64,000 bases of DNA, taken from positions 1-64,000 of the forward strand of contig CAZTPF010000008.1 of assembly GCA_964614655.1 (NCBI GenBank), given 5' to 3'. Below, piece after piece: positions 15,707 through 23,037 of the stretch; position 1 is the stretch's first letter, and each line of letters opens with the position of its first letter. Under the pieces are notes generated by a model. It worked only from the letters and a program-made list of their open reading frames with translations, had not been told where the DNA came from and searched no databases. A program made the translations under genes and the position numbers. The DNA comes from Casp-actino8 sp964614655. Its GTDB lineage: Bacteria; Actinomycetota; Acidimicrobiia; Acidimicrobiales; Ilumatobacteraceae.

Positions 15707-16915
15707 ATGCGCGAACTGCCCAAGATCATCTCGGTCGACGACCACGTGACCGAACCGGCGACCGTCTGGACCGATCGCCTTCCGAAGAAGTACCACGACG
15801 TCGGCCCTCGCATCGAACGTCTCCCCGTCCGAGAGATGACTTTCGTCGGCGGCAAGTTCACGGCGATCCCGGGCGACAAGGGTGAGGACGGCCCGCTCGC
15901 CGATTGGTGGTTCTACGAAGATCTGCGTCGTCCGCTCACTCGTCTCGACACCGCCGTCGGCTTCGAGCGCGACGAGGTGACCGTCACCGGCATCACCTAT
16001 GACGAGATGCGACAGGGCAGCTACAAGCTGAAGGATCGTCTCGAAGACATGGACGTCGCCGGCATCGAGGCGTCGCTCTGCTTCCCCACCTTCCCGCGCT
16101 TTTGCGGCCAGACGTTCTACGAGGCGCAGGACAAAGAGCTCGCCATGCTCGGCGTGTACGCCTACAACGACTGGATGTACGAAGAGTGGTGCGGTGAATC
16201 GGGTGGCCGCATGTTGCCGCTCGGTCTGATTCCGCTCTGGGATCCGGTGGCCGCCGCCGCCGAGATTCGCCGCAACGCCGCGCGCGGTTTCCGCGCCGTG
16301 GCCTTCAGCGAGATCCCCTCCAACTTGAATCTGCCGAGCATCCACGACGAGAACGGATACTGGTTGCCGTTCTTCGAGGCGTGCAACGAGACCGGCACGG
16401 TCATCTGCATGCACATCGGTTCCGGATCGAAGATGCCGAGCACGTCTCCCGACGCACCGGCAGCGGTCGGCTCCACGCTCACGTTCGCCAACTGCTGCTT
16501 CAGCATGGTCGACTGGCTCATGAGCGGCCACTTCACGCAGTTCCCCGATCTCAAGATCGCTTACAGCGAAGGTCAGATCGGATGGATCCCCTACATCCTC
16601 GAGCGCGCCGACCGCGTCTGGGAGGACAACCGGGGCTGGGGCGGTGTCGCCGACAAGGTTCTCGAACCGCCGTCGCAATTGTTCAAGAAGCACGTCTACG
16701 GCTGTTTCTTCGACGACCCGCACGGTCTGCGCTCCCTCGTCGAGATCGGTGAGGACAACGTCACTTACGAGTGCGACTACCCGCACTCCGACTCGACCTG
16801 GCCGCACACCGCCAAGATCGCCCACGAGCAGACGCTCGGCCTCACCGACGAGCAGGTGTACAAGGTGTTGCGCGGCAACGCCATCAAGATGCTCGGCATC
16901 ACCCACCTGTCCTGA
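15707..16915 (+). CDS. Amidohydrolase-2 family metal-dependent hydrolase/decarboxylase
   Basis: About 402 aa TIM-barrel. The first metal motif is SVDDHVTEP (D-x-H), a mid-barrel His lies in VICMHIGSG, and the C-terminal YECDYPHSDSTWPH carries the conserved Asp/His. Family members include ACMSD-like decarboxylases and ring-cleavage hydrolases, so a role in degrading a cyclic compound is likely. It is controlled by a perfect operator shared with the downstream ADH operon and has a paralogue at 59679-60896. Starts upstream of 15707 would run through the operator and -10 box. Confidence 0.85.
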   Translation: MRELPKIISVDDHVTEPATVWTDRLPKKYHDVGPRIERLPVREMTFVGGKFTAIPGDKGEDGPLADWWFYEDLRRPLTRLDTAVGFERDEVTVTGITYDEMRQGSYKLKDRLEDMDVAGIEASLCFPTFPRFCGQTFYEAQDKELAMLGVYAYNDWMYEEWCGESGGRMLPLGLIPLWDPVAAAAEIRRNAARGFRAVAFSEIPSNLNLPSIHDENGYWLPFFEACNETGTVICMHIGSGSKMPSTSPDAPAAVGSTLTFANCCFSMVDWLMSGHFTQFPDLKIAYSEGQIGWIPYILERADRVWEDNRGWGGVADKVLEPPSQLFKKHVYGCFFDDPHGLRSLVEIGEDNVTYECDYPHSDSTWPHTAKIAHEQTLGLTDEQVYKVLRGNAIKMLGITHLS

Positions 16916-16934
16916 CCCCGGATCGACCCCCACG

Positions 16935-16955
16935 AATCTGACTGGCCGTCAGATT
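16935..16955. promoter_or_regulatory. Putative TetR operator 3 (perfect palindrome) upstream of the ADH operon
   Basis: AATCTGAC-N5-GTCAGATT with the same arms as site 2 and a different spacer. It lies 16 nt upstream of the TAGAGT -10 box (16972-16977). The operon it governs ends with a TetR gene, so it probably mediates autoregulation. Confidence 0.7.
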
Positions 16956-16971
16956 CTCCGACGTCGCGGAC

Positions 16972-16977
16972 TAGAGT
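16972..16977 (+). promoter_or_regulatory. -10 box of the ADH-synthetase-SDR-TetR operon (leadered)
   Basis: TAGAGT; unlike most promoters here the start codon is 36 nt further on, with a Shine-Dalgarno GAGGGGG at 17003-17009. Confidence 0.5.
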
Positions 16978-17013
16978 CCGACTGGCGACGTTTCGGCTCG
17001 ATGAGGGGGAACC

Positions 17014-18117
17014 ATGAAAGGCATCGTCTACGACGGATCCACGGCGACGCTGGTCGACGGCTTGACAGTTCGCGAACCCGGTCCTCGTGAGGTCTGGGTC
17101 GACGTCGCCGCGGCTGGCCTCTGCCACTCCGACATCTCGTACATGCACGGCCTGTATCCAGTTCCGTCACCGGGTGTGTGTGGCCACGAAGCCGCCGGGG
17201 TCGTCGCTTCGGTCGGCAACGCGGTCACCCACGTCGCCCCGGGCGATCACGTGATCATCGCCACCTTGGCCGCCTGCGGCTTCTGCGAGTTCTGCATGGA
17301 CGGCAAGCCCACGTTCTGCCGATCGACGCTCGGTAACTGGAGTCAGCCGTTCACTCTCGACGGCGAACCGATCTACAACTTCGCCGCCACCAGTGCCTTC
17401 GCCGAACGCACGATCGTGCGCGACGTCCAGTGCGTGAAGATTCCAAAGGACGTCCCGCTCACGTCGGCCGCCCTCGTCGGCTGCGGTGTGGTCACCGGAA
17501 TGGGCGCCGTGTTCAATCGGGCCAACGTGAAGCGTGGCCAGTCGGCGGTCGTGTTCGGCGTCGGCGGTGTCGGCCTGAACTGCATCCAAGCGCTCAAGGT
17601 GCAAGGCGCGTCGACGATCATCGCCGTCGACACTCTCGCCGAAAAGGAGTCGTTGGCCCGTCAATTCGGAGCCACGCACTTCCTCGACGGCCGCCGCGAC
17701 GACATCGTCGATGCGATCATCGGGATCCTCCCCTACCGCGACGACATGCCGCGCGGACCGTTCAACGCCGGCGGTGCCAACTGGGCCTTCGACTGCGTGG
17801 CCCACCCCGTCGTCACCAACAACGCCCTCGAATGCCTCGACTGGGGTGGAACCGTGGTGGTGATCGGCGTGGCCGGTCAGACCGCCGAGTTCCACGGCCT
17901 GTACGGGCGGCTCACTCAGGTCGACCGCGGCATCATCGGGTGTCGTTACGGTTCGGTGAGCCCTCAGCGCGACATCCCGTACATCATCGACCTCTACCGA
18001 CGCGGTGAAGTTCTCCTCGACGAACTCGTGAGCGCCACCTTCCCGATCGCCGACTGGAAGAGCGCCGTCGACGGCCTCGAGAGCGGATCCGTCGCTCGAG
18101 CGGTCATCACGTTCTGA
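17014..18117 (+). CDS. Zinc-dependent medium-chain alcohol dehydrogenase
   Basis: 367 aa NAD(P)-dependent MDR. The catalytic zinc site is GLCHSD (Cys about 37) with GHEAAGVV (His/Glu about 60), the structural zinc CGFCEFCMDGKPTFC (about 87-101), and the Rossmann motif GVGGVGLNC (about 186-194). First gene of a five-gene operon with a strong Shine-Dalgarno. It would oxidise an alcohol intermediate before CoA activation by the next gene product. An operator palindrome lies upstream. Confidence 0.92.
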   Translation: MKGIVYDGSTATLVDGLTVREPGPREVWVDVAAAGLCHSDISYMHGLYPVPSPGVCGHEAAGVVASVGNAVTHVAPGDHVIIATLAACGFCEFCMDGKPTFCRSTLGNWSQPFTLDGEPIYNFAATSAFAERTIVRDVQCVKIPKDVPLTSAALVGCGVVTGMGAVFNRANVKRGQSAVVFGVGGVGLNCIQALKVQGASTIIAVDTLAEKESLARQFGATHFLDGRRDDIVDAIIGILPYRDDMPRGPFNAGGANWAFDCVAHPVVTNNALECLDWGGTVVVIGVAGQTAEFHGLYGRLTQVDRGIIGCRYGSVSPQRDIPYIIDLYRRGEVLLDELVSATFPIADWKSAVDGLESGSVARAVITF

Positions 18118-18137
18118 GTCGAGACGCGAGCGAAGTC

Positions 18138-19697
18138 ATGGCCTATCCCACTGGAGTCCTCGATCTCGAGGGCAAGACCTTGTGGCAACTGGTCTGCGAG
18201 CGCGCCCTTCTCACTCCCGACAAGCAGATGGCCCGTGACGAATGGGGACGCACCCTCACGTTCGGCGCCTACAAGGACTGGTGCGAGCGCGTGGCGGCCG
18301 GACTCTTCCGACTGGGCGTCGGCGCAGGTACGAACGTGTCGTGGATCCAGCCGTCACGTTTCGAATCGCTCGTCCTGACCGGAGCGCTGTCCCGACTCGG
18401 CGCCGTCCAGAATCCGATCCTGCCGATCTATCGACATCGCGAGGTCTCGTTCATCACCCGCCAGTCGCAGTGTCGAGTGCTCGTGGTACCCGGCGTCTTC
18501 CGCGGCTTCGACTACGCGCCGATGGCGCATGAGGTCGCTCGAGAGCTCGACCACGACGTCCAGGTTCTGGTGGCCGATCCGTCTCTTCCCGAGGCCGATC
18601 CGGCGTCGATCGAACTTCCGCCGTACGAGCCCGATCTTCACGGCTTGCGATGGCTCTTCTACTCCTCGGGCACCACCGCCGATCCGAAGGGTGCCAAGCA
18701 CAGCGACTTCAGCATGTCGGCCGCCAACGACGGCATGCAGTGGAGCATGGAAGTCGGCCCCGACGACCGGGCCGCCGTCGTGTTCCCGATCACGCACGTC
18801 GGCGGACTCATCTGGTTGTTCAACGCCATGCAGACCGGGGTCGAACTTCTCATGGTCGAAACCTTCGACGCCTCGGCCACACCCGCTTGGCTCGGAGCCA
18901 ACGGCTGCACGTGCGCCGGAGCCGGCACCGTGTTCTGGCTCACCTATCTCAACACGCAACGGCAATTGCCGTCGGGTGAGCGTCTGCTCCCCGATGTCCG
19001 CATCTTCAACGGCGGAGGTGCGCCCAAGCCCAAGTCGTTGCACGCCGAGATGATGGAAGCCTTCGGGGCTCCGCTCATCGGCGGGTGGGGCCTGACCGAA
19101 GCCCCCATCAACACGATGGTGCACGTCGACGATCCCGACGACAAGAAGGCCACGACCGACGGGCGTCCTTGTCCGGGCGTCACCATTCGCGTCGTGATGG
19201 ACGACCGCGAATGCGATCCAGGCGAAGAGGGCGAGCTGCGCGTGAAAGGTCGCCAGGTCTGTCAGGGCTATCTGGATCCGACACTCGACGCCGACGCGTT
19301 CGACGAGGACGGCTGGTTCCGGACCGGTGACCTCGGCATCGTCGACGCCGACGGTTTCGTGAGCATCACCGGACGCCTGAAGGACATCATCATCCGAAAA
19401 GGCGAGAACATCTCGGCCAAGGAGATCGAAGATCTGCTGTTCTCGCACCCGGCGGTGGCCGACGTGGCCGTGGTCGGACTCCCCGATCCGTCGAGCGGCG
19501 AGATCGCCTGTGCCGTCGTGGTCGCCAATGACGGTGCATCCTTCGCTTTCGACGACATGGTGGCCTTCTTGAAAGAAGCCGAATTGTCACGTCACAAGAT
19601 TCCCGAGCGCCTCGAGATCGTCGATGCACTCCCACGCAACCCGAGCGGCAAGGTTCTGAAGAAGGATCTCCGCGCCAAATACGGAGGACAGGCATGA
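18138..19697 (+). CDS. Acyl-CoA synthetase (AMP-forming, ANL superfamily)
   Basis: 519 aa. The P-loop is YSSGTTADPKGAKH (about residues 174-187), A5 is GWGLTEAP, A7 GWFRTGDLG, and the C-terminal catalytic Lys lies in NPSGKVLKKDLRAKY. It activates a carboxylate to its CoA thioester via an acyl-adenylate. Position 2 in the operon, 20 nt after the ADH; its stop overlaps the next start. The acid is unknown, but neighbouring ADH and SDR genes fit a cyclic or branched substrate. Confidence 0.92.
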   Translation: MAYPTGVLDLEGKTLWQLVCERALLTPDKQMARDEWGRTLTFGAYKDWCERVAAGLFRLGVGAGTNVSWIQPSRFESLVLTGALSRLGAVQNPILPIYRHREVSFITRQSQCRVLVVPGVFRGFDYAPMAHEVARELDHDVQVLVADPSLPEADPASIELPPYEPDLHGLRWLFYSSGTTADPKGAKHSDFSMSAANDGMQWSMEVGPDDRAAVVFPITHVGGLIWLFNAMQTGVELLMVETFDASATPAWLGANGCTCAGAGTVFWLTYLNTQRQLPSGERLLPDVRIFNGGGAPKPKSLHAEMMEAFGAPLIGGWGLTEAPINTMVHVDDPDDKKATTDGRPCPGVTIRVVMDDRECDPGEEGELRVKGRQVCQGYLDPTLDADAFDEDGWFRTGDLGIVDADGFVSITGRLKDIIIRKGENISAKEIEDLLFSHPAVADVAVVGLPDPSSGEIACAVVVANDGASFAFDDMVAFLKEAELSRHKIPERLEIVDALPRNPSGKVLKKDLRAKYGGQA

Positions 19698-20479
19698 CCG
19701 AACCAATTCCCACCCATTCGCGTGCCACGGGCCTCCGAGTGTTCGTGACCGGTGCCGGTTCGGGCATCGGTCGGGCCACCGCCATGCGCTTCGGCGCCGA
19801 AGGTGCGGCCGTGGCGTGTGTCGATCTGAAGGGTGCCGCCGAGACGGCCAGCGACATCCAGGCCGCCGGTGGACGGGCCGTCGCCTACGACCTCGACGTC
19901 ACCGACGCCGCAGCCGTCGAACGAACGGTCGACGCAGCCGCCGCCGAACTCGGCGGACTCGACGTCCTCTGCAACATCGCCGGTATCGGCCACTTCGCCC
20001 ACAGCCACGAAGAAACTCCCGATTGGTTCGACCGCATCGTGTCGGTCAACCTCAACGGAACCTTCTACGCCACTCGGTTCGCGCTCCCCCATCTCCTGAA
20101 GCGTTCGGTCGAGAGCGGGCGCGACGGTGTGGTCATCAACACGGCCTCCACGTCGGGCCTCATGGGCGCTCCATGGAGCGCGGCGTATTGTGCGAGCAAG
20201 GGCGGCGTCGTCAATCTCACGCGAGCCCTTGCCTTCGAATACCGCGGCAAGGGTGTTCGAGTGAACGCCATCGCACCTGGCGGCACCAACACCAACATCG
20301 TCCACTCGTTCATGAGCCTGCCCGAGGGCGCCGACCACAAGTTGATGTCGAAGATCATGACCCCGATGGATCAAGCCGAGCCCGACGAGATCGCCAACAT
20401 GTTCCTGTTCATTGCGTCCGACGAGGGTCGTTACATGACCGGATCGATCGTCGTCATGGACGGCGGCATCACCTGCTGA
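19694..20479 (+). CDS. Short-chain dehydrogenase/reductase
   Basis: 261 aa classical SDR. TGAGSGIG cofactor loop (about residues 19-26), NIAG (about 94-97), catalytic Ser in ASTSG and YCASK (about 158-162). It oxidises or reduces a hydroxyl/keto group, probably on the CoA ester made by the preceding synthetase. ATGA overlap with that gene. Confidence 0.9.
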   Translation: MTEPIPTHSRATGLRVFVTGAGSGIGRATAMRFGAEGAAVACVDLKGAAETASDIQAAGGRAVAYDLDVTDAAAVERTVDAAAAELGGLDVLCNIAGIGHFAHSHEETPDWFDRIVSVNLNGTFYATRFALPHLLKRSVESGRDGVVINTASTSGLMGAPWSAAYCASKGGVVNLTRALAFEYRGKGVRVNAIAPGGTNTNIVHSFMSLPEGADHKLMSKIMTPMDQAEPDEIANMFLFIASDEGRYMTGSIVVMDGGITC

Positions 20480-20488
20480 GAGGAAGAC

Positions 20489-21412
20489 ATGAGCATCCAC
20501 CGAAATCCTGACGGAATCTGCGCCGGCCGCACCGTCGTCGTGACCGGGGCCGGTCGCGGCCTCGGACGCGCCCACGCCCTCGCTTTTGCCGCCGAGGGCG
20601 CGAACGTCGTCGTCAACGACGTCGGTGCATCGCTGACCGGCGAAGGACACGACGTCGGCCCGGCCGCCGAAGTGGTGGCCGAGATCGAGGCGATGGGTGG
20701 TCGGGCGATCGTCAACGCCGACGACGTCAGCGACTGGGACGGCGCCGGACACATGGTCGCCGAGGCGATCGACACCTTCGGCCGACTCGACACTCTCGTC
20801 TGCAACGCCGGCATCGTGCGCGACCGGATGATCGTCAACATGTCGGTCGACGAATGGGATTCCGTGATGAAGGTCCACTTGCGCGGCATGTTCTGTCCGG
20901 TCCGTCACGCCGTCGACCATTGGCGCGGTCGCGCCAAGGCCGGTGAGGCCGTCGACGCCCGGATCGTCACCACCTCGTCGGGTGCCGGACTCTTCGGGTC
21001 GGTGTCGCAAGCCAACTATTCGGCCGCCAAGGCCGGAATCGCCACCTTCACCATCGTGTCGGCCGTCGAACTCAGCCGTTACGGCGTGAGGATCAACGGC
21101 ATCGCCCCGTCGGCGCGCAGCCGTATGACCGAAGAAGCCTTCGCCGAGATGATGAAGCGACCCGATTCGGGATTCGACGCCATGGATCCGGCCAATGTGA
21201 GCCCGGTCGTCGTATGGCTCGGTTCGCCGTCGTGCGACGTGACCGGGAAGATGTTCGAAGTCGCCGGTGGGCAGTTGTCGGTCGCTGACGGCTGGCAACA
21301 CGGCGAGGTGGCCGACAAGGGCGATCGCTACGAGCCATCCGAGGTCGGTCGCGTGGTCGCCGATTTGCTGTCACGGGCTCCTGAGCCGGCACCCGTGTAC
21401 GGGGCCGGCTGA
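20489..21412 (+). CDS. Short-chain dehydrogenase/reductase (17-beta-HSD4-like)
   Basis: 307 aa, longer than the preceding SDR. TGAGRGLGRAHA (about 17-28), NDVGAS, NAGIVRD and catalytic YSAAK (about 176-180). The NDVGAS/NAGIVRDRM pattern is typical of the 3-hydroxyacyl-CoA dehydrogenase part of multifunctional enzyme type 2. It shares DPANVSP with the SDR at 57843-58733 (DPANISP), suggesting paralogy. 9 nt after the previous gene, with AGAGGAAG as Shine-Dalgarno; its stop overlaps the TetR start (TGATG). Confidence 0.89.
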   Translation: MSIHRNPDGICAGRTVVVTGAGRGLGRAHALAFAAEGANVVVNDVGASLTGEGHDVGPAAEVVAEIEAMGGRAIVNADDVSDWDGAGHMVAEAIDTFGRLDTLVCNAGIVRDRMIVNMSVDEWDSVMKVHLRGMFCPVRHAVDHWRGRAKAGEAVDARIVTTSSGAGLFGSVSQANYSAAKAGIATFTIVSAVELSRYGVRINGIAPSARSRMTEEAFAEMMKRPDSGFDAMDPANVSPVVVWLGSPSCDVTGKMFEVAGGQLSVADGWQHGEVADKGDRYEPSEVGRVVADLLSRAPEPAPVYGAG

Positions 21413-22044
21413 TGCCGAACAAAGTTCGCTCGGTCGACGGACGAGTGATCGGCTCGCGCGCCCAAGCGACGCGGCGCCGCCTCCTCGACGCCACCGAGAA
21501 GTTGCTCGAAGAACAAGGCGTGTTCGATCTACGCGTGGTCGACATCACGCGTGAGGTCGGAACCTCAGCCGCCACCTTCTATCAGTACTTCAACGACGCC
21601 GATGCGGCGATCCTGGCCCTCGCCGAAGAGGCCGTCGACGCCGAGCGACCTCTCGTCGACCATCTGCATCCGGCCTGGACTCCCGACGACGTCGAATCGC
21701 GCGCCCAGGCGTTCGTCGACGCCTACATGGCGTACTGGGACGAGCACGCCGCCGTACTTCGTATCCGCAACGTCAAGGCCGAAGAAGGCGACCGCAACTT
21801 CCGCGCCGTGCGCTCACAAGCGAACCTTCTCGTGATCGACGGTATCCAGGCCATGATCGCCGACGGTGTCGCCGCCGGACGTCTGCCGCGAACACTCGAC
21901 CCGTTCACGACCGGTGCGGCGCTCGTCGCGATGATCGAACGGCTCCTCGGATTCCAGAACGAGATGTCGAAGCGTGGATCGTCTCGCGACTCGATCCGCG
22001 ACACTCTCGTCACCCTCCTCAGCCGAACCATCGTCGGCTCCTGA
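21412..22044 (+). CDS. TetR-family repressor, probable regulator of the catabolic operons
   Basis: 210 aa. N-terminal TetR helix-turn-helix spans about residues 20-65 (LLDATEKLLEEQG...VDITREVGTSAATFYQYF). The C-terminal half is the all-helical ligand and dimer domain. It is last in the ADH operon (TGATG overlap), so the palindrome at 16935 would control its own synthesis. The same palindrome at 15666 and a weaker one at 11794 make the amidohydrolase and ACAD genes likely co-targets. Inducer unknown, possibly an acyl-CoA intermediate. Assignment of the sites to this protein is inference. Confidence 0.88.
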   Translation: MPNKVRSVDGRVIGSRAQATRRRLLDATEKLLEEQGVFDLRVVDITREVGTSAATFYQYFNDADAAILALAEEAVDAERPLVDHLHPAWTPDDVESRAQAFVDAYMAYWDEHAAVLRIRNVKAEEGDRNFRAVRSQANLLVIDGIQAMIADGVAAGRLPRTLDPFTTGAALVAMIERLLGFQNEMSKRGSSRDSIRDTLVTLLSRTIVGS

Positions 22045-22060
22045 GGGTTCGCTCCAGCGA

Positions 22061-22088
22061 GAGCGACGAGATCAGAGCGACGGGATCA
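22061..22088. repeat. 14-nt tandem duplication at the stop of the LLM gene
   Basis: GAGCGACGAGATCA (22061-22074) followed directly by GAGCGACGGGATCA (22075-22088), 13 of 14 identical. The stop codon of the minus-strand LLM gene is the TCA at 22072-22074 in the first unit. Confidence 0.7.
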
Positions 22089-22980
22089 GAGTGGCCAGCT
22101 GCTCGAATTCGGGCATGGTGACCTTGCTCGGATCGCCCGACAGCACCTGAACGCACACGTGATCGGCTCCTCGTGAGAGGTGATCCTGGATCCGCGCTGC
22201 GATGTCGTCGAGCGTTCCCCACGCCACGATGGCGTCGACCATCCGGTCGGTGGGACCGCCGTTCTCACCGGAGATGTCGGCCTCGGTCCAGCCCAGTCGC
22301 TTCAGATTGTTGGTGTAGTTGGGCAGGCCGAGGTAGGTCTTCATGAAACCTCGGGCCACCGCTCGAGCTTCGTCGGCGTCGGTCGAGAACACCACGGCCT
22401 GTTCGGGTGCGAGGAGAGCATCGGGGCCGAGTGCCTCGCGCGCCACTGTCGTGTGTTCGACCGGCACGAAGTACGGATGAGCACCGAGCGAACGCTCGGC
22501 GGCGAGCTGCAACATCTTCGGTCCGAGTGCGGCCAAGGCTCGAGCCGGTGGCGTGGAGGGCTGCGCCGCGAAGAAGAAACCGTTGTCCATGGCGTCGAGG
22601 TACTTCTTCATGGTCGACAACGGCTTGTCGTACGTTCCGCCGTGGAAACCTTCCACGGCCGGCTGGTGGCTCACACCGATTCCGAGGAGGAAGCGGTCGG
22701 GGAACGCCTCGGTCACCGTCTTCCACCCGGCCTGCATCGTCATCGGTGAACGAGCGTGGAGACTGGCGATTCCGGTGGCGAGGATCATCCGATCGGTCGC
22801 CGACAGCAACAGTGACGTCGAAGCGAATGGCTCGCGACCCACGGCCTCGGGCACCCACACCGTCCGGAACCCGAGTTCTTCGAGACGGGCGACGTGCTTT
22901 TGCGCTTCGCGCATCGGCTGCATGTCGAGCTGGAAGGTCCAGAGACCGAGTTTGCCGAGAGAATCCTTGGTGAGAGCCAT
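22072..22980 (-). CDS. LLM-class F420-dependent oxidoreductase (MSMEG_2516-like)
   Basis: 302 aa luciferase-like TIM barrel. It begins GKLGLWTFQLDM, with GFRTVWVPEAVGREPF, MILATGIASLHARSPMTM and FLLGIGVSHQPAVEGFHG, a layout common in actinobacterial F420-dependent enzymes. The reaction is unknown. The ATG at 22980 is 6 nt from TAGTTT (leaderless). It is convergent with the TetR gene, and a short tandem duplication covers its stop. Confidence 0.83.
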   Translation of the reverse strand: MALTKDSLGKLGLWTFQLDMQPMREAQKHVARLEELGFRTVWVPEAVGREPFASTSLLLSATDRMILATGIASLHARSPMTMQAGWKTVTEAFPDRFLLGIGVSHQPAVEGFHGGTYDKPLSTMKKYLDAMDNGFFFAAQPSTPPARALAALGPKMLQLAAERSLGAHPYFVPVEHTTVAREALGPDALLAPEQAVVFSTDADEARAVARGFMKTYLGLPNYTNNLKRLGWTEADISGENGGPTDRMVDAIVAWGTLDDIAARIQDHLSRGADHVCVQVLSGDPSKVTMPEFEQLATLIPSL

Positions 22981-22986
22981 GGGGTG

Positions 22987-22992
22987 AAACTA
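22987..22992 (-). promoter_or_regulatory. -10 box of leaderless promoter for the LLM gene
   Basis: TAGTTT on the minus strand, 6 nt before the ATG at 22980. Confidence 0.6.
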
Positions 22993-23024
22993 GGTCAGGT
23001 GCGTGCCGGCCCCGGCATCGGAAC

Positions 23025-23030
23025 TACCGT
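23025..23030 (+). promoter_or_regulatory. -10 box of leaderless promoter for the S9 peptidase gene
   Basis: TACCGT with 7 nt to the GTG at 23038; this decides the start of that gene. Confidence 0.6.
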
Positions 23031-23037
23031 GCCCGTC

